This document shows, piece by piece, positions 25,424 through 34,563 of a DNA stretch of 64,000 nt. Under the pieces are notes generated by a model, which saw only the letters and a list, made by a program, of their open reading frames with translations, did not search any database and was not told the DNA's origin. Positions within the stretch are counted from its first letter, which is position 1. Every line of letters begins with the position of its first letter. The DNA comes from Bacillota bacterium (GTDB lineage: Bacteria; Bacillota; Clostridia; Oscillospirales; Ruminococcaceae): positions 226,822 through 290,821 of the forward strand of contig JAEWGD010000006.1 of assembly GCA_023388515.1 (NCBI GenBank). Direction: 5' to 3'. The position numbers were made by a program, and so were the translations under genes.

Positions 25424-26011
25424 ATGGAAAACTATACAAAAATGTCCGAAATGCCATTCTTTGAACTCAAGAATGTCAATACTGTTAGCATTTTAATTTG
25501 CTATTTGCTTCATAGGATTGATAATCCTATTGAAGCAGAGCAATTATTTGAAATCGCTGTTAATACAGAAATTATTAATTATTTTTTTTATCAAGAGGCT
25601 ATTGATATTCTTTTAAAAAATACTTCAATTAATATTGAAGTTGATGAAAGTGATGTAGAAAGGTATGTGCTAACTGATAAAGGTAGGCTATGTGCAAAAA
25701 AGTTTAAGCACTATGTTCCAAAATCATTTCGTGACAAGCTTGTTGGTACTGCGTTAAAGTATTTCGCAAGGCTTAAGCTTAATAACGAGGTTAAAGTTGA
25801 ATATATTAAACTTAATAAAGGTTATTATGTACATTTTAAATGCTTAGATTTAACTGATGATTTAATTGATATGAAACTTTTCGCTCCTGACTTGACACAG
25901 GCTAAACTAATTGGTGAGAAAATTACACTTAATCCTGTTGGATTCTATAGCAAGATTATAGATTCTGCACTTAGCAACACTGAAGAGGAATATGATTTAA
26001 CTGATAACTAA
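25424..26011 (+). CDS. DUF4364 family protein
   Basis: 195 residues resembling the clostridial DUF4364 family (FELKNVNTVSILICYLLHRI at the N-terminus, helical region followed by LTDKGRLCAKKF). The N-terminal half has the pattern of a winged-helix domain with a wing-like YVLTDKG hairpin. No enzyme motif. The 26-nt gap from aroC and shared terminator place it in the aro operon, though this may be read-through of a housekeeping gene. Function unknown. Confidence 0.75.
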   Translation: MENYTKMSEMPFFELKNVNTVSILICYLLHRIDNPIEAEQLFEIAVNTEIINYFFYQEAIDILLKNTSINIEVDESDVERYVLTDKGRLCAKKFKHYVPKSFRDKLVGTALKYFARLKLNNEVKVEYIKLNKGYYVHFKCLDLTDDLIDMKLFAPDLTQAKLIGEKITLNPVGFYSKIIDSALSNTEEEYDLTDN

Positions 26012-26048
26012 AGGTTAGGAAGGTGCTTATTTGCCTTCCTAACCTTTA
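26010..26048 (+). terminator. Terminator of the aro operon
   Basis: 14-bp stem AAAGGTTAGGAAGG / CCTTCCTAACCTTT with a 10-nt loop, starting in the DUF4364 stop codon region and followed by TTTAAATTTATATTATTTT. It also faces the converging pheA gene. Confidence 0.85.
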
Positions 26049-26069
26049 AATTTATATTATTTTAATTAT

Positions 26070-27185
26070 CTACATTATTTCGCTATAGTTCCCTAGAAAC
26101 TTGAAACTTTCAAATTCATTCTTCAATTCGCTAAGTAATGCTGAAACCTTTTTATCATTAATATTGCCTTCAAAATCAAGATAGAACATAACGTTAAAGC
26201 TACCGCCTGCAAGTGGTCTGCTTTCAATTTTCTCTAAACTTAATCCATTAACAAAAAACTTGGTGAGCAGTCTTATTAAACTTCCTTGCGTATTTGGTAA
26301 GGTTATCAACATTGAAATGCTTTTTGCATCTTCATCCATGTGAAAATCCCTTGATATACATATAAACCTTGTATAATTAGGATAGGAATCTGAAATATCC
26401 TCAGAAATAATATCAAACCCATAAAGCTCTGCACATCTTTTCGAGCAAATTGCTGCGATAGGTTCATTGCTTTCAGAAACAAACTTTGCAGCTGTTGCAG
26501 TATTCTCATATGTTATCGCATTAAGATTATTTTTAGAAAGATATGCTGAACATTGCCATAATGCTTGTGGGTGTGAATAAACAGCTTTTATGTCTGATAT
26601 GATAGTCCCTTTTTTTGCCGCAAGACAATGGGAAATTTCGAGCCTTGCCACCTTAACTATGTAAAAATTATATTTTTTCATAAGGTCATATGTTTGAGCA
26701 ACTGAACCTGTTGTTGAGTTTTGAATTGGCAAAATACCAAAATCAATTTCGCCGTTTTCAACTGCTTTAAAAACATCTTCAAACTCATGATAAAAATTAA
26801 TTTTACTTTCATCAAAGAGCATTTTTGCTGCCATTTCTGAGTTAGAACCATATGTTCCCTGACAACCAATTTTTCTTGGTTTACTTAAATCAAGAGGCAA
26901 TGCCTTCATAAAAGTATTATCTTTTAGCAGTTTTTCCTGTTGAATACATTTGCTTATATCCATTATATTATAAAACAACGCAACTGCACCATTAGCAAGA
27001 TTTTCAGGAACATTTTTCTTTATACTATCAATAATGTCCTGTTCCCTATTGCCTTGAAACACAGGTAGAGCATTATCAATTTTATACTGTGCAACTTGCT
27101 CGCATAAATCCATACGCTTTATAAATAAGTTTAATATTTCGCTATCAACCTTATCAATTTCATTTCTTAATTCCTGTAAATCCAT
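26070..27185 (-). CDS. pheA: Bifunctional chorismate mutase/prephenate dehydratase (P-protein)
   Basis: 371 residues. AroQ-type chorismate mutase at about 1-85 (LRNEIDKVDSEILNLFIKRM), prephenate dehydratase at about 108-285 (QGTYGSNSEMAAKMLF, PIQNSTTGSV with the catalytic Thr), ACT regulatory domain at about 293-371 (ESRPLAGGSFNVMFYLDF; GSLI in place of the GALV Phe-binding motif). It commits chorismate to phenylalanine; Phe feedback inhibition is expected. It converges on the aro operon and has AAGGAG before the ATG. Confidence 0.96.
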   Translation of the reverse strand: MDLQELRNEIDKVDSEILNLFIKRMDLCEQVAQYKIDNALPVFQGNREQDIIDSIKKNVPENLANGAVALFYNIMDISKCIQQEKLLKDNTFMKALPLDLSKPRKIGCQGTYGSNSEMAAKMLFDESKINFYHEFEDVFKAVENGEIDFGILPIQNSTTGSVAQTYDLMKKYNFYIVKVARLEISHCLAAKKGTIISDIKAVYSHPQALWQCSAYLSKNNLNAITYENTATAAKFVSESNEPIAAICSKRCAELYGFDIISEDISDSYPNYTRFICISRDFHMDEDAKSISMLITLPNTQGSLIRLLTKFFVNGLSLEKIESRPLAGGSFNVMFYLDFEGNINDKKVSALLSELKNEFESFKFLGNYSEIM

Positions 27186-27222
27186 ATAATTCTCCTTAGC
27201 ATATTATAACTAAAATGAAGCT

Positions 27223-29598
27223 TTACTTTAATTCAACTATTGTTACTCCGTCCTCACCCTCACCATAAACTCCATATCTAAATGATTTAACAGAGGACAT
27301 TGAACGCAAACGTTTTTGTATTGCAGAACGTAGAACTCCAGTTCCCTTTCCATGAATAACTGTAACTGTTCCGACACCCGACATAACAGCATTGTCTATG
27401 AATGATTCAAGCTGATAAACGCCCTCATCAGATGAACAGCCTCTTATATCTAACTCCAGTACTGAACTACGTTCAATTTTACTTTTCACATTTTTCATTG
27501 ACGATACAGACTTATTCTTATATGTTATCTTTTCATTTTCTAATAAACGCACCTTACTAATATCAACCTTTGTTCTCATTATTCCAACTTGAACCAGAAC
27601 CGTATCGCCATCTGATTCACTTGTTACAATGCCCTTTTTGTCGATATCAGTAATCAGTACGCTATCTCCTCTTTTTAGTGGTCGAGGAAGCTTATAATTT
27701 GAAGCCTGCTTTCTCTCAACAGGGTTTGCTATGTCATACATTTTATTAAGTCCCTGCTTACTTCTTGACTTTGCTCCAGAAACCATTTGTGAAAAGTTTT
27801 CTTTATCCTTTTCTTTTCGGATTTTATCAAGTTCGTCAATAATTTCATTAGATTGCACCTTTGTATTTTCAATAATACTCATCGCTGTAATCCTTGCACG
27901 TTCCAATTCATTTTCCTTTTTCCTATTGAAATCATCAAGTTCTTTTCTTAGTTCTTCAACCTTTTGAGTTTCCTCAGCTTTTAATTTTCTAATTTCTTCA
28001 TTTTGTTTTTCTAGTTCAAGCCTTGAACTTTCTAACTGTTCTATAACATTTTCAAATCTTTTATTTTCGACACTTACCATACTTTTTGCATTTTCAATAA
28101 CATCTCTAGGCATACCAAGACTTGATGATATTTCAAAAGCATTTGATTTGCCTGGTGAACCAATAATTAGGCGGTAAGTAGGTTGTAATGTTTGAATATC
28201 AAATTCACATGACGCATTCTCAACATCTTGACTTTCTATTGCGTACATCTTTAACTCTTGATAATGAGTAGTTATCATAAGCTTTGCTTGTTTGGACTTT
28301 AGCTTTTCAATAATAGCAATTGCCAATGCTGCACCCTCAATCGGATCAGTTCCAGAACCTAGTTCATCGAGCAGAATTAGTGAGTTTTTATCAGCAAGCT
28401 TAATAATTTCTATAACCTTATTTGTATGCGATGAAAAAGTAGATAGGCTTTGCTCAATACTTTGGTTGTCGCCTATATCTGCAAGAATATTATCAAAAAT
28501 TGATATTTTACTTCCGTCTGATACAGGAATAAGCAACCCACACATTGTCATTAATGTTAATAATCCTGTAGTTTTTAACGCAACAGTTTTACCACCTGTG
28601 TTTGGACCAGTAACAATTAATGCCTGATAATTCTCACCAAGCGATATATCAATAGGTACTACTTTTTCTTTATCTATTAAAGGATGTCTTGCTTTTTTAA
28701 GTGATATAACACCATCATTAGAAATAATAGGAGTTGATGCCCTCATTTTAGCAGCTAAATTTGACTTTGCAAAATATAAATTCAACTCAACGCAAATATT
28801 GTAGTTATCTGTAATTGTATCAGCAGATTCGCCACATTCAGAACATATTTCTGTTATTATCCTATCTATTTCTTCCTGTTCTTTGCTCTCAAGAAGCCTA
28901 ATATCATTATTAGCCTCAACAATTGACATTGGCTCTATAAAATATGTTTGTCCACTTGAAGAAGTGTCATGTATTAACCCTTGCACATCTCCCCTATGCT
29001 CTGCCTTAACAGGAAGAACATATCTGCCATCACGAACTGTTACAATGGACTCTTGGAGATATTTTTGAACAGTGGCTGAACGTATCATTTTATCAAGATT
29101 TTCACGCACTCTCATGCCAGCCTGATATTTCTTTCTTCTGATTGAAGCAAGCTCTGTACTAGCTGAATCAGCTATTTCATCTTCAGATATAATTGATGTT
29201 TCAATCCTATTTTGAAGATATTGATTCGGCATAAGCCTTGTAAAAAGATAACTTAATTCAGTTTCAATATTAGCACAATGCCCATACCAATCACAAATTA
29301 TTTTTATCTGATTAAGCACTCTACCAATTTCGATAATTTCCTTCAATGCAAGCCTTGAACCTGATTTTGCCCTCATAAGCGAATTAGATACATCCTTAAT
29401 ATCGCTAAACGGGGGCGTTCCAAATTTCACACTCAATTCAAATGCTTGACTTGTTTTTTTTATTTCATAATTTACTTCATAAATATCAGAAGATGGCTCT
29501 GTTTCCAGTGCCATTTGTTTTGTTTTTTCGTTAGATGCCTCATTAGCAAGCATCTCAAGTATTTTATCAAGTTCTAATGTTTTATAATATTTATTCAT
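27223..29598 (-). CDS. mutS2: Endonuclease MutS2
   Basis: 791 residues: MutS core/lever region (about 1-300), ATPase with Walker A TGPNTGGKTVALKT and Walker B LILLDELGSGTDP, a long Glu/Lys coiled-coil (about 510-625), KOW-like segment (KRGDSVLITDIDKKG) and a C-terminal Smr nuclease domain (LDIRGCSSDEGVYQLE, VIHGKGTGVLRSAIQ). In Firmicutes MutS2 acts on recombination intermediates or splits collided ribosomes rather than in mismatch repair. All domains are intact. Downstream of recO on the same strand. Confidence 0.96.
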   Translation of the reverse strand: MNKYYKTLELDKILEMLANEASNEKTKQMALETEPSSDIYEVNYEIKKTSQAFELSVKFGTPPFSDIKDVSNSLMRAKSGSRLALKEIIEIGRVLNQIKIICDWYGHCANIETELSYLFTRLMPNQYLQNRIETSIISEDEIADSASTELASIRRKKYQAGMRVRENLDKMIRSATVQKYLQESIVTVRDGRYVLPVKAEHRGDVQGLIHDTSSSGQTYFIEPMSIVEANNDIRLLESKEQEEIDRIITEICSECGESADTITDNYNICVELNLYFAKSNLAAKMRASTPIISNDGVISLKKARHPLIDKEKVVPIDISLGENYQALIVTGPNTGGKTVALKTTGLLTLMTMCGLLIPVSDGSKISIFDNILADIGDNQSIEQSLSTFSSHTNKVIEIIKLADKNSLILLDELGSGTDPIEGAALAIAIIEKLKSKQAKLMITTHYQELKMYAIESQDVENASCEFDIQTLQPTYRLIIGSPGKSNAFEISSSLGMPRDVIENAKSMVSVENKRFENVIEQLESSRLELEKQNEEIRKLKAEETQKVEELRKELDDFNRKKENELERARITAMSIIENTKVQSNEIIDELDKIRKEKDKENFSQMVSGAKSRSKQGLNKMYDIANPVERKQASNYKLPRPLKRGDSVLITDIDKKGIVTSESDGDTVLVQVGIMRTKVDISKVRLLENEKITYKNKSVSSMKNVKSKIERSSVLELDIRGCSSDEGVYQLESFIDNAVMSGVGTVTVIHGKGTGVLRSAIQKRLRSMSSVKSFRYGVYGEGEDGVTIVELK

Positions 29599-29635
29599 AT
29601 TCCTTACCTTATGTTTTTTAAAAAATCTGATATTA

Positions 29636-30382
29636 CTATACTATTGATTTATAAAAATTGAGCGTCTTAAAGTTTTTTTCAAGATGAATTATAACATACT
29701 GTTCCGTCACAACTGACAGTAGTTTTTGAGACTCTTCAGAAATCTTAAAATTATATAATTTATCAAATTCCGACAAAATAATATGCCTTAATGCGTGCAA
29801 TACCGACGGTGATATTTTTTTAACACCACTATCAGTATCGCTATCATAGCAATCCAAACATAAAATAATGCCATCATTTATAATAAAACATACACTTTCA
29901 GTTACATATTCTGAGCAATTCTGACAGGTGAAAACATTCGGCATTAAACCTATCTCCGACATAAATCTAATTTCAAATATGCTTTTAAGTAGCTCCAATG
30001 GACGATTTCCATTGGAAATAAAATGGAGTGTATTAAGGAAAAGCTTCAATACACTCCCCTCATGCCCCTCATTTCCTACAACATATGAAACCAACTCTGA
30101 AAGATACGATGCAAGAGAAAGCTTTTGCAAGTCTGTACGCAATTTATAAAATATATTTATAGGTTCTGCACAATTGATATAATACATATCCCTTTTTTTA
30201 TTTAAGCAGAATTTCGAATATGCAAAAAGCTGAGTAGCTGCACAGTTCTTACTATTTATCTTTTTACACCCTCTAACACTAATCTCAATAACTCCAAGAT
30301 TTTCTGTCAGGACATCAATAAACTTGCTCGTTTCCCCTGATGTGCGTTCCCTTATCACTATCCCCTTGACCGTTGTTAGCAT
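29636..30382 (-). CDS. recO: DNA repair protein RecO
   Basis: 248 residues; N-terminal OB fold (TVKGIVIRERTSGETSKFIDVLTENLG) and a C-terminal helical domain with the zinc cluster CQNCSEY...CLDC. It loads RecA onto SSB-coated ssDNA with RecR. The ATG lies inside the upstream yqzL gene in another frame (68-nt overlap). Confidence 0.92.
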   Translation of the reverse strand: MLTTVKGIVIRERTSGETSKFIDVLTENLGVIEISVRGCKKINSKNCAATQLFAYSKFCLNKKRDMYYINCAEPINIFYKLRTDLQKLSLASYLSELVSYVVGNEGHEGSVLKLFLNTLHFISNGNRPLELLKSIFEIRFMSEIGLMPNVFTCQNCSEYVTESVCFIINDGIILCLDCYDSDTDSGVKKISPSVLHALRHIILSEFDKLYNFKISEESQKLLSVVTEQYVIIHLEKNFKTLNFYKSIV

Positions 30383-30494
30383 TTATAATTCCACTCTCAC
30401 AATCATTATATCCAAGAGAATTTACTCCTCTATAATTAAGGTAGTCCTCAATTTTTCCACTCATCTCAAAATCTTTCCATTTATCTCTTTTCAT
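30315..30494 (-). CDS. yqzL: YqzL-like small protein
   Basis: 59-codon gene with a strong GAGGAGG 7 nt before its ATG. It starts MKRDKWKDFEMSGKIEDYLNY, matching the W-x-x-F...G-x-I-x-x-Y-L pattern of the YqzL family, and it sits between era and recO exactly as in Bacillus. Its last 68 nt overlap the recO start in a different frame. Function unknown; probably co-translated with recO. Confidence 0.8.
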   Translation of the reverse strand: MKRDKWKDFEMSGKIEDYLNYRGVNSLGYNDCESGIINANNGQGDSDKGTHIRGNEQVY

Positions 30495-30593
30495 GACACA
30501 ACCTCCTCTGTTATTTTATTGTGTAATAATCCTTGAATGTACAATAAAATTATCCCCGATTTAATCTGTGTTATGAATTGAAATGAATGGGAA

Positions 30594-31487
30594 TTACTTA
30601 TCTGAAAGTCCCAGACTGCGTATTACTGATTCACGATTTCTCCAGTTTTCTTTTACCTTAACCCATAATTTTAAATTCACTTTAATTTGGAAAAATTCTT
30701 CAAGACTAACTCTTGCATTTGAGCCAACAGTCTTTAGCATCTTTCCGCTTTTACCAATAACAATCCCCTTATGAGAATCCTTCTCACAATATATAACTGC
30801 TGAGATATCGAGTAAATCCTTATTATCACGTTCCTCCATGCCTTCAATTGCAACAGCAATCCCATGTGGAACTTCTTCATTAAGTAAATTCAAAAGCTTT
30901 TCTCTTATTATTTCCGAAGCAATAACCCTTTCAGGTTGATCTGTAATCATATCAGTTGGGAAAAATAACGGGCTTTCAATCGCAAGCTTTTTTGCCTCAT
31001 CTATTACAATACTAACGCCATCATTGTTTTTAGCACTAATTGGAATTACTGCTCTAAAATTATATTTTTCAGTCAGCTCATGAATAAGCTTTGCCATCTC
31101 ATCCTTATTACTTAACATATCTATCTTATTTAAAACAAGTATAACAGGTGTTTTTGATTTGTTAAGTGCTTCTAACATTTCAGTTTCCTGCTCATTTATC
31201 TTTTTAAGACAATCAACCATAAAAATTATCGCATCAATATCAGCAACAGATTCCTTTACCATATTCATCATATGTTCACCCAGTTTTGTTTTTGCTTTAT
31301 GAAGTCCAGGTGTATCAATAAATACAAGCTGTGTGTCATCTTTTGTCAATATACCTGTTATTCTAGTCCTTGTAGTCTGTGGCTTACTACTTACTGATGC
31401 TATTTTTTCACCTATTATAGCATTAAGTAACGTCGATTTACCTGCATTAGTTCTTCCTGCAATCGTAATAAATACTGTTTTAGTCAT
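30594..31487 (-). CDS. era: GTPase Era
   Basis: 297 residues; GTPase that binds the 3' end of 16S rRNA in 30S maturation. G1 is GRTNAGKST (usually GRPNVGKST), G3 DTPGLH, G4 NKID, G5 SAKN. The C-terminal KH domain includes IVIGKSGKMLKTVGSNARVSLEEFF. Canonical neighbours ybeY (upstream) and yqzL/recO (downstream). Confidence 0.96.
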   Translation of the reverse strand: MTKTVFITIAGRTNAGKSTLLNAIIGEKIASVSSKPQTTRTRITGILTKDDTQLVFIDTPGLHKAKTKLGEHMMNMVKESVADIDAIIFMVDCLKKINEQETEMLEALNKSKTPVILVLNKIDMLSNKDEMAKLIHELTEKYNFRAVIPISAKNNDGVSIVIDEAKKLAIESPLFFPTDMITDQPERVIASEIIREKLLNLLNEEVPHGIAVAIEGMEERDNKDLLDISAVIYCEKDSHKGIVIGKSGKMLKTVGSNARVSLEEFFQIKVNLKLWVKVKENWRNRESVIRSLGLSDK

Positions 31488-31518
31488 TAATTTTTTATTC
31501 CTTTTCTATTAGTAAATA

Positions 31519-32019
31519 TTAATCTTCTGCGATAAAGCTTGTTCCACGAGATATTCCTAGTTTATCTAAAATAGATTCTTCCTTTTCACGCATAATTCTC
31601 TCATCAAGCTTATTTGTTTCATGGTCATATCCCAATAAATGTAACATCGAGTGAACTGTTAAGAATCCAATCTCTCTTTCAAGTGAATGTACAAACATAT
31701 TCGCTTGTTTTACGGCTGTTTCCAGTGATATTACTATATCACCAAGCATCACTATTTTCATATCATTATTTATTTCACATTTTCTATTACTCATCAAAGG
31801 AAATGATAATACATCTGTAGACTCATTTTTATTCCTATAAATTTTATTTAAATTCTTAATTTCTTTATTACTAACAAAGGAAACGCTTACCTCAGCATCA
31901 TTATTAAAATTTTCAGTTGATAATACTGCTTGGCAACAGCGTCTTATTAAAAGCCTGATTCCAACTGGTAGTTTTACTTCTGATTGATTATTTTTTATAT
32001 AGACTTTTAGTTTTGGCAT
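31519..32019 (-). CDS. ybeY: Endoribonuclease YbeY
   Basis: 166 residues; metal-dependent RNase in rRNA processing. The zinc motif HxxxHxxxxxH is present as HSMLHLLGYDH, preceded by LGDIVIS and NKESTDVLSFPL. Its ATG shares one base with the phoH stop (TAATG). Confidence 0.95.
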   Translation of the reverse strand: MPKLKVYIKNNQSEVKLPVGIRLLIRRCCQAVLSTENFNNDAEVSVSFVSNKEIKNLNKIYRNKNESTDVLSFPLMSNRKCEINNDMKIVMLGDIVISLETAVKQANMFVHSLEREIGFLTVHSMLHLLGYDHETNKLDERIMREKEESILDKLGISRGTSFIAED

Positions 32020-32981
32020 TACTCTCTTCCTTTCTCTTGATAATTCTCATATGCTTTAATTATATCCTGAACAAGCTTATGTCTTACCACATCTTTATCA
32101 TCAAATTTTTGAATAAATATATCCTCAACATTATCAAGAACTTTCATAGCTTCAATTAATCCAGAACGTTTTGCATCGGGCAAGTCAATTTGAGTAATAT
32201 CACCCGTTATGACCATTTTACTCCCATTTCCTAACCTTGTTAAAAACATTTTTATCTGTTCAGATGTTGTATTCTGTGCCTCATCAAGAATAATAAATGC
32301 ATCATCAAGTGTTCTTCCTCTCATATACGCAAGTGGTGCAACCTCAATAGTACCCTTTTCCATATGCTTTTGAAATATTTCAGCTCCAAGCATATCAAAC
32401 AATGCGTCATATAATGGTCTTAAATATGGATCAACCTTATCTTGCATATCACCAGGCAAAAACCCAAGCTTCTCACCCGCCTCAACAGCAGGACGTGTTA
32501 ATATTATCTTATTCACTTCATGTGCTTTAAAAGCTTTAACAGCCATCGCAACTGCAAGATATGTTTTACCAGTACCAGCAGGGCCAATACCAAGAATTAT
32601 TGTATTTTTTGCAATAGCATCTATATAGCTTTTTTGCCCAAGAGTCTTAGCACGCACTATCTTTCCAGTTGTTGTAAAACAAATTCCATCGCCTGTCAAA
32701 TCCTTTATACAATTATTAGGGTCATCAGCTACAATTGAAGAAACATATCTAACAGTTTGGTTTGTAATTCGTTCACCATTCTTCATAATTGTTAAAAGTG
32801 CCTCAAGTGCTTTAATAGTTATATCGACATTATTCGCCTCACCTGAAACCTTAACATTAGCTCCCCTACTTAGAATTACAACATTATTTAATTTTTGAAG
32901 TGCATTTATGTTTTCATCAAAATCTCCGAATAAAGCAGATGCCTGTTCTGTGCTTTCAACAGTTATAGTTTTCTCAATCAT
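32019..32981 (-). CDS. phoH: PhoH-like ATPase
   Basis: 320 residues from the ATG at 32981 (MIEKTITVESTEQ). Walker A GPAGTGKTYLAVA and Walker B AFIILDEAQNTT, with an N-terminal KH-like extension (about 1-90). PhoH proteins are associated with YbeY in RNA metabolism. A longer in-frame start at 33017 lacks a convincing ribosome site; the chosen ATG is preceded by AAGAAAGAG. Confidence 0.93.
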   Translation of the reverse strand: MIEKTITVESTEQASALFGDFDENINALQKLNNVVILSRGANVKVSGEANNVDITIKALEALLTIMKNGERITNQTVRYVSSIVADDPNNCIKDLTGDGICFTTTGKIVRAKTLGQKSYIDAIAKNTIILGIGPAGTGKTYLAVAMAVKAFKAHEVNKIILTRPAVEAGEKLGFLPGDMQDKVDPYLRPLYDALFDMLGAEIFQKHMEKGTIEVAPLAYMRGRTLDDAFIILDEAQNTTSEQIKMFLTRLGNGSKMVITGDITQIDLPDAKRSGLIEAMKVLDNVEDIFIQKFDDKDVVRHKLVQDIIKAYENYQEKGRE

Positions 32982-33058
32982 TAAAACACTCTTTCTTCTA
33001 TATATAATTTTAGTCATTCTAATTATAACATATAAGATATAATTTTAAAAGCATTATT

Positions 33059-34222
33059 TTATTTTTTCATAAAAATTTCACTGTTTTTTCCTATTTCACC
33101 CTCTAATGTATAAGTAACTTCATATTTTATCTTCCCCTCCTCATTTATTTTATTAATTTCCTTATTTATTATTGTCAAATCTGAATAAAAGTTTTCCTCA
33201 TGCATATTAATTTTTCCATTTATCAAATCTTCTGCTTCCTTAGGGCTATAACTTATAATATTTTTTGTGTACGGTGTATATGTGCTATGTATTATCCCAA
33301 TAGGCATTTTTTTACCCACCATCATAAAATAAGATATATCTTCATCATAATCATAATCTTCTAAATCAACACTACCTATACTTAATGGTATTCTTAATGT
33401 AAAAAAGTCAAATGATTTCCTTGATATCTCCTCTTTAGGCACTCTCTTTTCTTCCTCATACATTTGCTCAAACAACATTTTTTCTTGATACACACCTACT
33501 ATTTCACCAATTGCATGAAGTGTTAATATATTCCCTTTATGGTCTGTATATATACCACTTACTAAAACATCGCCTGCTTTTACTCCGTCACCCACAATAT
33601 AATTTAAGCTCCCATTGTAAACCTTAACCGACTTAATTTGTGCATCCTTTGTTGATATTATATTACTTGGTAAATTGGATTTTACCATTTCAGGCTGTTC
33701 AACCATTTCATCGACATCTACAACAATTCTATTGCCAGAACGCCTTATTCCTACCCATGCTAAATCACCAATACTTATCTTCAGCTTTCTTTCACATGAG
33801 CCAAAGTTTATATTAGGAATAAATGTTCCTTTTGATATTCCTATATCGCTTAATGTGCTTATTATTTGCTCTTCAGAAATTTCACTGTTGCCCATTACTT
33901 CAATTGTAATTGCTATATTTGAAATATAAGCAATAAACATAACTGCTATAAAAGCTCCGATGATAATTCCAAACCTGTATTTATATCTCTTGACTTTGAA
34001 TATTGCACCTTTTTTATCCTCAACTTTAAACTCAATATTATATTTTTTAGCCAGCCCCTCTATTTCCTTTAGACTTGATGAATATATCTCACCATAATAC
34101 TCATCATTTTTACACTCTTGTGCAGTACATACAATACGGCTATCTCTTATAGCATTTATAAAAGAATATAATTTTGTCCCACTTGCACGAAATCTTATAA
34201 CACCTCTAATATTATTAAACAT
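33059..34222 (-). CDS. yqfD: Sporulation protein YqfD
   Basis: 387 residues. One membrane segment at about 90-112 (IIIGAFIAVMFIAYISNIAITIEV), followed by a POTRA/FtsQ-like extracytoplasmic region (GNSEISEEQIISTLSDIGISKGTFIPNI). In Bacillus YqfD is expressed in the mother cell under sigma-E and needed for efficient sporulation. The ATG at 34222 has GAGG 6 nt upstream; an in-frame GTG at 34234 overlaps that site. Follows yqfC closely. Confidence 0.9.
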   Translation of the reverse strand: MFNNIRGVIRFRASGTKLYSFINAIRDSRIVCTAQECKNDEYYGEIYSSSLKEIEGLAKKYNIEFKVEDKKGAIFKVKRYKYRFGIIIGAFIAVMFIAYISNIAITIEVMGNSEISEEQIISTLSDIGISKGTFIPNINFGSCERKLKISIGDLAWVGIRRSGNRIVVDVDEMVEQPEMVKSNLPSNIISTKDAQIKSVKVYNGSLNYIVGDGVKAGDVLVSGIYTDHKGNILTLHAIGEIVGVYQEKMLFEQMYEEEKRVPKEEISRKSFDFFTLRIPLSIGSVDLEDYDYDEDISYFMMVGKKMPIGIIHSTYTPYTKNIISYSPKEAEDLINGKINMHEENFYSDLTIINKEINKINEEGKIKYEVTYTLEGEIGKNSEIFMKK

Positions 34223-34230
34223 ACTATTCC

Positions 34231-34485
34231 TCACTTTTTATCGATTAATTCTATTGACTCTATAATACCTTTTATTATAATACCATTTGTATTATAATCA
34301 TTAATTTGTAGCTTTTGTCCCCATACCTGAACTATCATATTTCTAGTTTTCACTTTTAAAAAAATATCGTTATATTCAATTATTTTTTTACAGTTTTCTA
34401 TTATAACTTCTTTATTATCTGAAATTTGTATAATTGTATTAAGATACAGCATACTTCGTCCTTTTTCTATAATCTTTTTATCCAA
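34231..34485 (-). CDS. yqfC: Sporulation protein YqfC (YabP family)
   Basis: 84 residues, from a TTG start with GAGGTGAT 5 nt upstream. YabP/YqfC-type beta-rich domain with the family-like VWGQKLQINDYNTNGIIIKGIIESIEL. Partner of YqfD in Bacillus gene order. Its stop is 8 nt before the yqfD ATG. Divergent from the ylbJ-like gene across a 78-nt gap, so the two may share sigma-E control; I could not identify a clear sigma-E promoter. Confidence 0.85.
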   Translation of the reverse strand: MDKKIIEKGRSMLYLNTIIQISDNKEVIIENCKKIIEYNDIFLKVKTRNMIVQVWGQKLQINDYNTNGIIIKGIIESIELIDKK

Positions 34486-34563
34486 GCTTTATCACCTCAT
34501 AATATTATATTTAGGCTTACCTATGAATAGAATTATAAAAGATTGTAATATAGGAGGAATTAA

